From Bacillota bacterium (GTDB taxonomy: Bacteria; Bacillota_A; Clostridia; Lachnospirales; Lachnospiraceae), in the NCBI GenBank assembly GCA_023443925.1, contig JAEZSL010000190.1, positions 1-48,113 on the forward strand: 48,113 bases of DNA. Direction: 5' to 3'. Shown here in pieces: positions 36,645-46,332 of this stretch (position 1 is the first letter of the stretch; each line of letters begins with the position of its first letter). Below the pieces are notes generated by a model. That model saw only the letters and a list, made by a program, of their open reading frames with translations. It did not search any database and was not told the DNA's origin. A program made the position numbers and the translations under genes.

Positions 36645-37355
36645 ATGAATGACAAATTAACCAAACTAATAACACATGCTTACAAAGTTGTTCCATATTA
36701 TTCTGCAATACTGGAAAAGCCAATTTCATCGATCGAAGATTTTCCTGTTTTGGCAAAAAGAGACGTTGCGTGACAATCCGGATCAGTTCTTATCAGTCGC
36801 ACACCGGCTGGGTGAGATGGTTTATGAGTATACATCAGGCACGACTGGCGTTCCTTTGAAATGTGGCAAATCAAAACGTGAAATGATGATATCCAGTAAG
36901 ATAATTTGGCAGTGGAGAAATAAATGGAATAAAAAGAACGAATTCAAAAGGATGCTTACGATTACGTACAATTGTTCGACAATGGATGCCAATGTTGCTG
37001 ACACTAACGGGTTATTTGGCAGTTTGCAATGTGCACATCTTTCTGTGGAAGATATCAAAAAGCGTACCCAGATGAATTGCTTTTGTTTATTGAGCGTGAA
37101 CGGACCTCATGGATTGTGATAACCCCTTCCTTATTTCTAAATTTAATGGACAAATTAAAAAAGGCAGCAAATTGGAAACCAGGATGTTTAAAATTTATTT
37201 CAGTTGTGGAATTTTATGAGCGAAATGGTAACTGATGCTATGCGTGAAACAGTACAAACCGATTTAGGCGCAAGGGTTACTAGTACTTATGGTATGAGGG
37301 AGGCCAATTGCAGGAGAATGTGAATTTGGGCATCTGCATATTTTTGAAAAACATC
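36645..37355 (+). pseudogene. Degenerate copy of the PaaK-like ligase
   Basis: Starts with ATG 36645, equivalent to 30505. One extra base near 36757 (AAAAAG run) shifts the frame early. A second lesion near 37070 and a third near 37213 follow. The sequence stops at the segment matching LHIFEKH and is then joined by deletion to ACP sequence. Confidence 0.88.
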
Positions 37356-37484
37356 GAGAAAGAAAGTTGTATGCCAGTTTGCCGAATTACGACAATTTAT
37401 CATTAAATTATATGCATAATTCTATATTTTTTGTTTCATGATCTAGCAATGGGCAATCTTTTAGCAATACCGGAAAAAGATTGA
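37356..37484 (+). pseudogene. Deleted copies of ACP and small membrane ORF
   Basis: 37361-37389 matches the start of the ACP (VVCQFAELP codons). After another deletion, sequence matching the transmembrane part and tail of the 51-residue ORF runs to TGA at 37482-37484. No start codon or phosphopantetheine site is kept. Confidence 0.75.
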
Positions 37485-37747
37485 GGCAGGTTAGGATAAG
37501 CTGGCGTTTTATTGAACAAATGATGAGATTGTCCCGATATGCAATCGGCATTTCATCAGTGTGGAAATCACAGGTATGCAATGTGATTGAAAGAGTTAGC
37601 AGAATGTGTATGTTTAGCTGGTTTGCCAAAAGATTAAAATGAGCATGCATATACCCAATGTACAGCCATAATAGATGATGGACAAGAATACCAGACAATA
37701 CAGAACAAGCAACAAAAATAACAGGACTAAAAGTATGGGAGAAAACT

Positions 37748-39754
37748 ATGAGCAACTTAATTATATTCAATGACCCTTATAAGGTAATGGAACATAGAAA
37801 GCATTCAACAAATCGGGCTATCATAGTTGGAATCGACGAAAAAGCAGGTGAGGTATTACATAGGCTTCAAGATGCAAAGATTCCTGTCTATTGTTGCCTA
37901 CAATTAGAGAACAAAGCCGTTACGACATCGTCAAACAAAGTAGAAGTACTAACTATTGTGCAACTGCAAGCACTCAAGAAACCATTCGACTTCTATTTGG
38001 CAGGTTCGTATGAAACGAGAAAAGATGTAACGATTAAACTGTTACGCTATCAGTTATCTGGAACGGTTTTTATGTGTTATTGGTTGGAAGGTTTTCTGCT
38101 GAATCGGCGCGGGATATTGTACGATGATATATATGAAAAAGAGGTCATTTATGACTTGATGGGATGGTATAAAACTATTCCGGATCATTTTCGGTCGGTA
38201 TATGACAATGTAGCATGTTTGGATCAAACCTATATTGGCCAAATCTACCAAAAGCCAATGGCGTATGTACGAAAGATGAGAATACAGATGTTAGACTATC
38301 ATTCCGATTACTTTAATATCGTACATGGAAGACGACATACAGTTGGAAATCCAGATGATACCCAAATAAACCTCTATGTTTTTGGGACTTGTCATGTATT
38401 GGGAACAGGGGCCGAAGACAAAGATACAATTTGCAGCATCTTACAGAAAAAATGGTCTTCTGCACATGAAACTAATGTAAAAGTACATAATTTTGGTATG
38501 TATGGAGAGACAATTTGGGAAGCTAGAAAAAAACTAGATATAATATCATTAAAAAAAGGTGATGCAGTAGTATTTATCGATATAAGGTTGGATTGCAAAA
38601 GTCCTCAAAAATATAGCATTCCGTATGGTGATAGGACAACAGCGTCGGTGCTGCTGGTGGAGCTCTATAAAGAGTTGGATCTTCATTGTGAAAAGGTAGG
38701 GGTATCCTTTTTTGCGTTTCATGTCAATAACGTCTATGAGGTAAAAAAGCCTTCTGAGATTGAGCAAAAATTGAAATTGTATACCCAGCTGGATGGACTT
38801 TATGAGCATGTTTTTGAAATTTCATATGACCAACAGATGGTATTACATTTGGGCCGTACTTACGGCTTAAAACTTTTTGACATGTACGAATGGATTCAAA
38901 GACCGCATTCCTATGGGGAGATATATACAAGCAGAAGACACTTTGGCCCTAATGGTTATCGTATGATAGCAGATCATTTATACTGCACATTGCAGGCACA
39001 ATGGATAGAGAGACCCCAACCCCAAAAAGAAACTGCAGATTTGCGTGAAACAATAACAAGACTCGAAACTGAGTACTATACTCAATTTGCCAATAAGCTA
39101 CAGCAGTCTTTGCAAGAAGACTCTTTGCTTAGACAATTCAGAAATATTTCAAAACAAAAACCGGATATAGCCGGTGTCATTGTGATGAACTGTAATCCAT
39201 TTACATTGGGACATTTATACCTAGTTACAGAAGCATTAAAAACAGTTGATTGTCTATATGTTATGATTGTACAAGAGGATGTGTCGTACTTCACGTTCAA
39301 TGAACGAATTGAACTGGCACGCAAAGCGCTATACCAATATTCCAATGTGGAAGTGATTCCAAGTGGGCGGCGTTTGGCGTCTTCCTACTCGTTTCCGGAG
39401 TATTTTGAAAAAGACAAGAACCCTACAGCGATTATAGATGCTAGCATGGATATTGATATATTTTGTAACGAAATTGCGCCGGCATTACACGTGAAAAAGC
39501 GCTTTGTTGGAGACGAGCCCTATTGTCCAATCACACGTCAGTACCATGAACAAATGATGGAAGCTTTGCCCGCACAAGGAATTGAATTTGTGATAATTAA
39601 ACGTATAGAAATCGGCGGAAAAGCAATTAGTGCGTCACAGGTCAGAAAACTTTATGAGAAAGGTGATTTTGAGGGGCTTAAACATTTAGTTCCACCGACA
39701 ACATATGAGTATCTTATGAGTAGGAAAAAACAACCTATCCCCTCAAGTAAATAA
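37748..39754 (+). CDS. SGNH-like / citrate-lyase-ligase-type nucleotidyltransferase fusion
   Basis: A 668-residue multidomain protein. Residues 1-200 form an N-terminal Rossmann-like region of unknown family. Residues 205-420 form an SGNH/GDSL-like domain: block I FGTCHVLGTG (213-222, with Thr-Cys where Ser is usual), NFGMYGETIWEA, and HFGPNGYRMIADHL (398-411) as the His block. Residues 475-655 resemble the C-terminal nucleotidyltransferase domain of [citrate lyase] ligase CitC: NCNPFTLGHLYLV, with TLGH as the HxGH-type motif, and ISASQVRKL at 628-636. CitC acetylates the thiol of the citrate lyase ACP using ATP and acetate, but no citrate lyase genes are here. In this locus the fusion may modify an ACP prosthetic group or an acyl chain. 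It stops 1 base before the transporter gene. Confidence 0.8.
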   Translation: MSNLIIFNDPYKVMEHRKHSTNRAIIVGIDEKAGEVLHRLQDAKIPVYCCLQLENKAVTTSSNKVEVLTIVQLQALKKPFDFYLAGSYETRKDVTIKLLRYQLSGTVFMCYWLEGFLLNRRGILYDDIYEKEVIYDLMGWYKTIPDHFRSVYDNVACLDQTYIGQIYQKPMAYVRKMRIQMLDYHSDYFNIVHGRRHTVGNPDDTQINLYVFGTCHVLGTGAEDKDTICSILQKKWSSAHETNVKVHNFGMYGETIWEARKKLDIISLKKGDAVVFIDIRLDCKSPQKYSIPYGDRTTASVLLVELYKELDLHCEKVGVSFFAFHVNNVYEVKKPSEIEQKLKLYTQLDGLYEHVFEISYDQQMVLHLGRTYGLKLFDMYEWIQRPHSYGEIYTSRRHFGPNGYRMIADHLYCTLQAQWIERPQPQKETADLRETITRLETEYYTQFANKLQQSLQEDSLLRQFRNISKQKPDIAGVIVMNCNPFTLGHLYLVTEALKTVDCLYVMIVQEDVSYFTFNERIELARKALYQYSNVEVIPSGRRLASSYSFPEYFEKDKNPTAIIDASMDIDIFCNEIAPALHVKKRFVGDEPYCPITRQYHEQMMEALPAQGIEFVIIKRIEIGGKAISASQVRKLYEKGDFEGLKHLVPPTTYEYLMSRKKQPIPSSK

Positions 39755-39755
39755 T

Positions 39756-41174
39756 ATGAAATGTCAATTTTTCTCCAATGCTAAACAAGTCTTGGCATTC
39801 AAATGGGCAGCGGTTTTTAGCCCAGTACTTCTTTCATATGCCATTCCACCTCCTAGTGGGTTATCTAATAACGCATGGTGCAGTACAGCACTGTATATTG
39901 CAGCGCTGTTGGGTGTAATCATCAAACCAGTGCAAGAAAGTGCCGTCGTCTTAATCCTGGCCTCTATTAGTTGTCTGCAGGGAAATACCAAAGAAGTCCT
40001 TATGGGTTTTTCAAATGAAACTGTGTGGCTGGTATTTTCTGCATTTATGTTGGGCGCTGCTTTTGTAAATTCGGGACTTGGAAAGCGGGTTGCTTTTTTA
40101 CTAATCAAACGATTTGGCAATACCACATTGAAACTTGGCTATATAATGGTATTACTAGATTTGCTTTTATCGCCTGCAATTCCATCAAGCACTGCACGTT
40201 CTGGTGGGATTGTATATCCGATTTTTGCAGATATTCCACATCTTTTGAAAACCGGCAAACAATCTGTCGCTGCTTATTTTTGTTTTTTGCAGTACTGGGC
40301 TAGTATTGCTACCTCTGTTCTATTCGTTACAGCGTGTTCTCCAAATGTGATGACGGTAAGCTTTGGAGAGCAATTTTTACATGAAAGTGTTTCTTGGTCA
40401 GAATGGGCTGCAGCAATGGCACTTCCGGGTATGGGGGTGTTATTGACAGTACCGTTGATACTGCATTTCCTATTTTCGCCAGCTTCCGTTTCATCTCAAC
40501 AGGTGCAGGAAAATGTGTCACAATACTTGAAACCATCTGGGCCGCCTAACAGTAAAGAAAAGCTGTTTGTCCTCCTTTTTGTTGCGGCTATCATTGGGTG
40601 GTTGCTGGGAGACTTTCTTTCGATTAGTACTGTTGCTGTTGCATTGGTTTTTTTAGCTTGTTCAATTTTTCTTGGGATAATCTCTTGGGAGGATATTCAG
40701 AAACAGAAAGATGGATGGAGTACTTTTATATGGTATGGATTTATCTTGGGATTTATGGGGCTTTTAAATAATCTTGGAGTATTTTTCTGGCTGACAGAAA
40801 AGATTACTCGCTATACCAATTTACAGAAATTACCGATGATTGTTTTGATTGTGCTACTTACATTATTTTGCATGCTTTTACGATATTATTTTGTCTCTAT
40901 GGCAGCATATGTAAGTGTAGTTGTTCCCGTTTTATTTCTTTTATCTCATGCAGTACAATTACCGACTAGAATATTGTTTTTTATTGTTGCAGCTCTGACA
41001 TCATATACCTCTTTGTTAACCCATTATGGTACAGCCTTGGGACCCATTTTGTATGCGAAAAATTTAGTGGGACAAAAAAGATGGTGGAAAACGGGATTGA
41101 TAACTTGTGTGTATAGTATCAGTATATTTCTATTAATAGGTTTAGTGCTATGGAAGTTTAAACATATTTGGTAA
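39756..41174 (+). CDS. DASS-family (SLC13-type) anion symporter
   Basis: A 472-residue polytopic membrane protein with about 11-12 hydrophobic helices. The divalent anion:Na+ symporter hallmark SSTARSGG (around residue 145) matches the SNT motif region, and the second half has a related loop near SYTSLLTHYGTALGP. The family imports di- or tricarboxylates such as citrate, succinate or tartrate. It starts 1 base after the CitC-like gene, so the two are co-expressed. A dicarboxylate uptake or efflux role linked to the pathway is plausible. The region 41175-41454 behind it holds no gene that I can see. Confidence 0.88.
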   Translation: MKCQFFSNAKQVLAFKWAAVFSPVLLSYAIPPPSGLSNNAWCSTALYIAALLGVIIKPVQESAVVLILASISCLQGNTKEVLMGFSNETVWLVFSAFMLGAAFVNSGLGKRVAFLLIKRFGNTTLKLGYIMVLLDLLLSPAIPSSTARSGGIVYPIFADIPHLLKTGKQSVAAYFCFLQYWASIATSVLFVTACSPNVMTVSFGEQFLHESVSWSEWAAAMALPGMGVLLTVPLILHFLFSPASVSSQQVQENVSQYLKPSGPPNSKEKLFVLLFVAAIIGWLLGDFLSISTVAVALVFLACSIFLGIISWEDIQKQKDGWSTFIWYGFILGFMGLLNNLGVFFWLTEKITRYTNLQKLPMIVLIVLLTLFCMLLRYYFVSMAAYVSVVVPVLFLLSHAVQLPTRILFFIVAALTSYTSLLTHYGTALGPILYAKNLVGQKRWWKTGLITCVYSISIFLLIGLVLWKFKHIW

Positions 41175-41454
41175 ATGGTTTTAATAGTACCGTTAAGCGC
41201 TATTGACTATTGACCTCGGTTGTTGTTATTAATTTTGACAATGAAAAGTTTAATCACATTTTAACAACTAACTGAAAACAATATTGCTTTTGAGTATAGC
41301 TTTTCGAGCATTTGCTGATAGGATTATTTCTCATTCTGACAAATTTTATAGGACTATTCATTTAAATAGTGGGTGGGTTTTCACAGGTCATCATTATAAA
41401 GCAACATAAGTTTACAAGTCAGGTCATTTTATTATTGTATCCCATAAAATAAAA

Positions 41455-41992
41455 CCACCTGCTATGCAGGTGGACCCCATTCGCTTTAGCTTCAAGTAAA
41501 AAACCTCCAGTGCTAAGTGTAGGTTCGCCAACCACACAACACAGCAGAGGAGGTTATCCATATGGATATGAATAGTTTATCACATAGTGCGCCTTGAATG
41601 CCAGAAATATTCTAGGGCAATGCTCTTTAAAAGATGGAAGTAGGTCTTCCATAGTCGATATGCAGGTATAGGTATAAATCACCCATGGGTGCTGTAGAAG
41701 ATAAGTATTATATGGACAGATCAAGATGGACGATGCAAACATATTGAGTACACTATGTAAAAGAAAGAATGCAGAAATAGTAGGAGCAGAGTGTTGCAGA
41801 GATCATATACACATGTTGGTAAGAATTCCGCCAAGTATGAGTGTATCAAGTTTTATGGGGTATTTGAAAGGTAAGAGTTCACTGATGATATTTGACAGGC
41901 ATGCAAATCTAAAATACAAGTATGGAAACAGAAATATGTGGTGCAGTTGGCGAACTTTCAATGAGTCTTTAGACTCAAGCCGGTGGTTATGA
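41455..41992 (+). mobile_element. IS200/IS605-type element (decayed)
   Basis: The left side has a perfect hairpin CCACCTGC-TAT-GCAGGTGG (41455-41473), like IS200 ends. The right side has GAGTC-TTTA-GACTC (41963-41976). Between them lies a decayed Y1 transposase. Confidence 0.65.
41563..41992 (+). pseudogene. tnpA: IS200/IS605 Y1 (HUH) transposase TnpA, broken
   Basis: The start MDMNSLSHS is followed at once by a stop and decayed sequence. The intact C-terminal frame (41726-41992) has the HUH motif in DHIHMLVRIPP, then SSFMGYLKGKSSLMIFDRHA and YKYGNRNMWC. The tail that should carry the catalytic Tyr is frameshifted after MWC. Confidence 0.8.
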
Positions 41993-42044
41993 CTTTCCTT
42001 AACTAAAGATTATAGTAGAGTGAACGATTTACGTTACACGGTTT

Positions 42045-42418
42045 TTTTCGAGGGTAGTGTAAAAATTTCAAGGCAGTCTATAAGGCACCGAATGAAGACC
42101 TGGCCTTGTCAGAGCTTGAGTCGTTAAAAGATAAATGGTGAAGAAGTATCCATATGCTATTAGCAACTGGGAAGCTAATTGGGATGCCATCAGCCCCTAC
42201 TTTAGCTTCAGTGAAGACATCCGAAGAATCATGTATACTACGAATATCATTGAGGGCTGAACCGCCAGTTTCGAAAAGTTACAAAGACAAAAAGTTCATT
42301 TACAAATGACACATCCCTTGAAAAAATGCTGTACCTTGCGTCCATGAATGTGATAAAAAAATGGACACAACGCTACCGTAATTGGGATATGGTATTAAGC
42401 CAACTTGGACCCAGTTGG
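42045..42418 (+). pseudogene. C-terminal fragment of an IS256-family transposase
   Basis: Reads NEDLALSELESLKDKW, then NWEANWDAISPYFSFSED, then RRIMYTTNIIEG (with a stop after it) and RQFRKVTKTKS: the C-terminal third of an IS256 transposase containing the catalytic Glu region. It differs clearly from the intact copy next to it, so it is an older element. Confidence 0.8.
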
Positions 42419-42490
42419 GAGTGTCCCAAAGTTTGTGTAAACCTTCAAACTGATGTAAAATAAAATTACTCAGTTTGGAGGTTTTATTTT

Positions 42491-43732
42491 ATGGCAAAGA
42501 GAAGAAGGGACGAATCTCCCGAAAGACAAGCACTACGTGAAATGGTTAATGGTTATCTGAAAGAAAATCCAGTTAAGAATGGAACAGACGTCAATGCTCT
42601 CATGAGAGAAATGATGTCTGTCATTCTGGAAGGTAGTCTGGATGGCGAAATCGAGGAGGAACTGGGGTACTCCAAGTACGATTTTCGGAACAAAGAAACA
42701 GATAACAGCAGAAATGGCTATAACTCAAAAACATTACATACCAGCTATGGAGACATGGAACTGGACGTTCCCCGTGACCGAAATGGGGAGTTTGAGCCTA
42801 AAATCGTTAAGAAATATCAAAACACGTTGACGCAGGACATGGAGGAAAAAATCATATCCATGTATGCCAAAGGAATGACCACCGGAGATATTGAGAGCCA
42901 TATGCAGGAGCTTTATGGAATCGATATTTCCGACAGTACCATCAGCCGGATTACGGACAAAATACTCCCGATCGTGAAAGAATGGCAGGAACGACCACTG
43001 GAAGATATCTATGCCGTCGTGTTCCTGGATGCCATACATTTTCATGTCAGAAGTGAAGGTCGGATTGTAAAAAAGGCTGTTTATATCGCCATCGGTATTG
43101 ATATGAGTGGACGCAAGGATGTTCTGGGTATGTATGTCGGCGAAAACGAAAGTGCGAAGTTCTGGCTATCCATTATGAATGGTTTAAAGAACCGTGGAGT
43201 ACAGGATATCCTAATTGCATGTGTGGATGGTCTGACCGGATTTCCTCAGGCGATTGAAGCGGTCTTCCCGGAAACAGAAATTCAGCAGTGCATTATCCAC
43301 CAGATCCGGAACACGACGAAGTTTGTATCCTACAAGGATATCAAACCGCTCATGGTCGATTTAAAGCGAGTGTATGCTGTGCCTACAGAAGATATCGCAT
43401 TAGGTGAATTGGATTTATTTGATGGGAAATGGGGAGGAAAATACCCGAAAATAGCAAAGTCATGGAAAGACAACTGGGCTAACCTTTCCACGTATTTTAA
43501 ATATCCCGAGGCGGTTCGCAGGCTTATCTATACTACAAATACCATAGAGGGCTTTAACCGGCAACTACGGAAGGTTACCAAAAGCAAAACGGTGTTCCCC
43601 ACCGATGACAGCCTGCTAAAAATGCTGTACCTGGCAACGATGGACATCACAAAAAAATGGACAGGGCACCGTCAGGACTGGGGGCAGATTCATTCCCAGT
43701 TAGAGATATTCTTTGAAGAAAGGTTATCCTAA
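42491..43732 (+). CDS. IS256-family transposase
   Basis: A 413-residue mutator-type DDE transposase, intact in length. Asp in VVFLDAIHFHV, Asp in ACVDGLTGFPQA, CIIHQIRN (typical C..H motif) and Glu in TNTIEGFNRQLRK. GGAGG precedes the ATG by 9 bases. It moves its own element and has no link to the pathway. Confidence 0.92.
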   Translation: MAKRRRDESPERQALREMVNGYLKENPVKNGTDVNALMREMMSVILEGSLDGEIEEELGYSKYDFRNKETDNSRNGYNSKTLHTSYGDMELDVPRDRNGEFEPKIVKKYQNTLTQDMEEKIISMYAKGMTTGDIESHMQELYGIDISDSTISRITDKILPIVKEWQERPLEDIYAVVFLDAIHFHVRSEGRIVKKAVYIAIGIDMSGRKDVLGMYVGENESAKFWLSIMNGLKNRGVQDILIACVDGLTGFPQAIEAVFPETEIQQCIIHQIRNTTKFVSYKDIKPLMVDLKRVYAVPTEDIALGELDLFDGKWGGKYPKIAKSWKDNWANLSTYFKYPEAVRRLIYTTNTIEGFNRQLRKVTKSKTVFPTDDSLLKMLYLATMDITKKWTGHRQDWGQIHSQLEIFFEERLS

Positions 43733-43811
43733 AAAGGGGAAAATTAAGGTATTAAGACTGCCAAAGGGGAGTTTTACTTGACAACCCCAAAAACAGATTT
43801 ATAATACAAGC

Positions 43812-43846
43812 ATGGGCAAGAACCACTGGAAAATGGCCTTGCCCAT
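43812..43846. other. Hairpin inside IS256 3' region
   Basis: ATGGGCAAG (43812-43820) pairs perfectly with CTTGCCCAT (43838-43846) over a 17-base loop. No T run follows, so terminator function is uncertain. Confidence 0.4.
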
Positions 43847-43953
43847 AAATAACAATAAAATTTTATATCAGTTTTTTGTGTTTACACGTACTTTGAAACG
43901 GTCTCCTCCAGTTTGATGACCGACTGGCCCAGTACCTATAAACAGAAAAAGCA

Positions 43954-43992
43954 ACCGGCGTAAGGTTCAATAATTTGAACCTATGCGCCGGT
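43954..43992 (-). terminator. Strong hairpin, probable minus-strand terminator
   Basis: ACCGGCG and AGGTTCAA (43954-43960, 43963-43970) pair with TTGAACCT and CGCCGGT (43975-43982, 43986-43992). On the minus strand the stem is followed by TTGCTTTTTCTG. It would end transcripts coming leftward from 44210-45513. Confidence 0.6.
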
Positions 43993-44209
43993 AACCATAA
44001 TTCCGTTGGTATAATAATTATTGCCATGAAACTCATATTTATTCCAGAGGTCGGGTGTGGGCAGCGCCTACATTTTCTTGATATACCGGAAAATAACAAA
44101 AACATGAATAAAATATCCATTAAATGGATAGGCTATAAATGAACATATAGTTCGACATAGAAATACATATTTAATTCTTGCCAAGAAGCAGATTTTTTGT
44201 TATCAAATC

Positions 44210-44434
44210 TTAGCTTCGGACACAACATTTTTTAGGCTCTCTTTTTCGAGGACAAGGGATTTTCTGGATATATATCTTGAAAAACAGTGTAGCCGCAGCC
44301 CTCATACAAATCAGAACTTCTTTCCAATGGTAGTACATTTTTTCTTTGATTGCCTGCTCTGCCCACATGTCGGCAGTCTGAAAGATTCCGGCAAGATGAA
44401 GTTTTTTGATTTTATCATAAAGGGTAGCATTCAT
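44210..44434 (-). pseudogene. Short IstB-like N-terminal fragment
   Basis: A 74-residue frame starting MNATLYDKIKKLHLAGIFQ, with AEQAIKEKMYYH. It resembles the helical N-terminus of IstB-type ATPases, but the P-loop domain is absent and the tail turns into basic, unrelated sequence. IS21 origin is tentative. Confidence 0.35.
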
Positions 44435-44508
44435 TTAAGAAAATAAACTTTATTCATATTACTATTTTCTGCCTTATAACCTATAAATTATGTCGATAAT
44501 GTTCTATT

Positions 44509-45513
44509 TCAAAGAGATATATTTTTTAATAAATTTATTTCTTGAACACAAGTATTTTTTAAAACATTAATGACATGTTCTATGATGTTTTTATCCTTTG
44601 TTATATTATACTTAATTATTAATTTTTGCGATGAATTAACTAAATTCATTATTTGTTCTGATCCATCTATTAAATTATCAACATTATTTAATAGATAATT
44701 GTGTTTTTTCATATACTTAAATCTTTCTATCATTAATATTTTATGATCTAATAATGAAGAAATAGCTCTTAAATCACAATACTCTAGATTATTCATAACT
44801 AATGCATAATATTTACATAGTTCATCATAACAATCTACTCCGTAAACATGAGCAAATTCATTACTAGCTACTGGGTTTATATACGAGTTAAAATCTATAA
44901 TTACTTTATCAATATAAAATTTATATGAATCTATATCATCTTTTTTCTTTCTTACTTTGAATGAACAAATTCCTTCTGGCCTTTTATCATAATAATCTTC
45001 TATTACAGGAATATCACAGCCTTTTAAATAATCATTAAAAGTTATTTCCATTAAATTATATTTTCCTAAAGAGTCATTATCCGCGCAATATAAAATTTCA
45101 TTTTCTTCATCAATTCCATATACTAGTACCGGATGATAAAATGCTCGATCTTGTTTCAAAACATATTGTTTATTTATCACAGCAAAAACATATTCTTCAT
45201 TAAATATGCATTCATTTATGTAATTTATTTCATTATTCCATTTGCTTAATACATTTTGCCTTGATATTCTATTCATAAGTAACCAAGGGTTTGAATATTG
45301 TTCATAAAAATTAAAATCTCCATAAAAATGATAAAAAAAATCTAAAGTTCCTTTTCTATGAGTATTATACAAATTTTTTAAACAATAAATTTGTATATAA
45401 TTATTAAAAATCCAATCATTACATTCATCATATGACATTAATATAGCATGTACAGCACATTGATGCGAATATGAAAATATCTTTGGTCTTACTATTGGTA
45501 GTATTTTTTTCAT
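44509..45513 (-). CDS. BtrH-like / C39-fold protein, intact copy
   Basis: A 334-residue protein of very AT-rich codon use. The N-terminus has FSYSHQCAVHAILMSY (Cys as putative nucleophile), a mid-protein His motif FYHPVLVYGID and then YCADND (Asp): the Cys-His-Asp order of C39-like folds. The C-terminal third is alpha-helical with YGVDCYDELCKYY and LLDHKILMIERFKYM. The pattern fits BtrH N-terminal-domain proteins; BtrH transfers an acyl group from an ACP to an aminoglycoside amine. The decayed gene at 5854-6771 is its relative. No signal peptide is seen. Neighbours are insertion sequences, so a link to the operon is suggested only by the shared ACP logic. Confidence 0.6.
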   Translation of the reverse strand: MKKILPIVRPKIFSYSHQCAVHAILMSYDECNDWIFNNYIQIYCLKNLYNTHRKGTLDFFYHFYGDFNFYEQYSNPWLLMNRISRQNVLSKWNNEINYINECIFNEEYVFAVINKQYVLKQDRAFYHPVLVYGIDEENEILYCADNDSLGKYNLMEITFNDYLKGCDIPVIEDYYDKRPEGICSFKVRKKKDDIDSYKFYIDKVIIDFNSYINPVASNEFAHVYGVDCYDELCKYYALVMNNLEYCDLRAISSLLDHKILMIERFKYMKKHNYLLNNVDNLIDGSEQIMNLVNSSQKLIIKYNITKDKNIIEHVINVLKNTCVQEINLLKNISL

Positions 45514-45629
45514 AGTAACTTACCTTTCATTTTAATTTTTTCAAACACATTTACTATTTAATTTACATTATCCTGTTTTAATACAAAGTATATAATTTAT
45601 ATTCGGCGAATATCAATAGTCATTGTAAT

Positions 45630-46080
45630 TCTCTAAGCATTGGTAATGTAAAATCGAGCAATGTAATATAACTAAAAGTTCCACCTGCCTTTTTAATCTC
45701 AGATAAATTAGTACTATCAGCTAATAGCCTAACTTTTCATATTTTCGGTTTAACTTTCTAGGAGTATAAATTATTGCTTCATTTGCTGAAATTATGTTAA
45801 AGATACAATCATTTCCCTTACTTGATAGTCATCAAGACCTAGATACCATCTATTTTCCCAGAAGAAAATTTAAAATGACCATTTATAAACATAGTAATTA
45901 AGAAAGTTTTGGGTATCTAGGTCATATAAATGCTTTCAATGAATCTGGAGCAAATAGAACGTCACGTCATTTGCCCAATTTAGTACGATTTTTGCCTCTT
46001 TAAATCATTCAATTTGCCATGATAAGTGTACACATAATATTCATAGTTGCCATCTTTGATTAGGCTGAATAGTTTTATAA
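45630..46080 (-). pseudogene. Decayed minus-strand gene, family uncertain
   Basis: Minus-strand frames show IKDGNYEYYVYTYHGKL, YLGLDDYQVREMIVSL, then ANEAIIYTPRKLNRKYEKL, and DSTNLSEIKKAGGTFSYITL ending LPMLRELQ with a stop near 45620. Stops and frameshifts separate them. The SEIKKAGG stretch recalls the C-terminal SEFxKAGG region of arginine-deiminase/amidinotransferase folds, with Tyr where the catalytic Cys would follow. That is a weak match. The remaining parts of 45514-46237 hold no gene that I can see. Confidence 0.3.
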
Positions 46081-46332
46081 TATCATATGGCATATGGAAG
46101 AACAATATCGCCACATCTCAACATAACTATAACCAATTGACACTAATGAAGGCTACAACCTATTTAAATTGAAATGTTGTGAGAGTTATATCTAAATCTA
46201 GCTTTTGAATATATTTGATTATTTTTGAAGAACCTTGCTGTTAGAATATAAATAGAACAAGTCAAAATGAGAAAGTCCTAAATAGTAAAAACATGATATA
46301 ATACAGGTAACGTACTACAGGAGGATCTCATT

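Larger units (their letters stand above)
36230..37600 (+). repeat. Direct duplication, copy B (degenerate)
   Basis: Same-strand copy of 30088-32225, shortened by deletions (about 31215-31715 and most of the ACP are missing) and by point indels. It ends in leader sequence directly before the CitC-like gene at 37748. Confidence 0.9.
42419..43905 (+). mobile_element. IS256-family element
   Basis: The left end GAGTGTCCCAAAGTTTGTGT (from 42419) has an imperfect inverted counterpart (TTTACACGTACTTTGAAACG, about 43883-43902). The transposase lies between. The right end is degenerate, so recent mobility is doubtful. A hairpin ATGGGCAAG / CTTGCCCAT (43812-43846) lies between the gene and the right end. 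Confidence 0.7.

Noticed and set aside
36645..37355. Functional second PaaK-like ligase
   Set aside because: Three frameshifts and a 3' deletion are visible against the intact copy at 30505-31689.
41455..41473. CRISPR-like palindromic repeat
   Set aside because: A single hairpin with no spaced repeats; it is the end of an IS200-type element.
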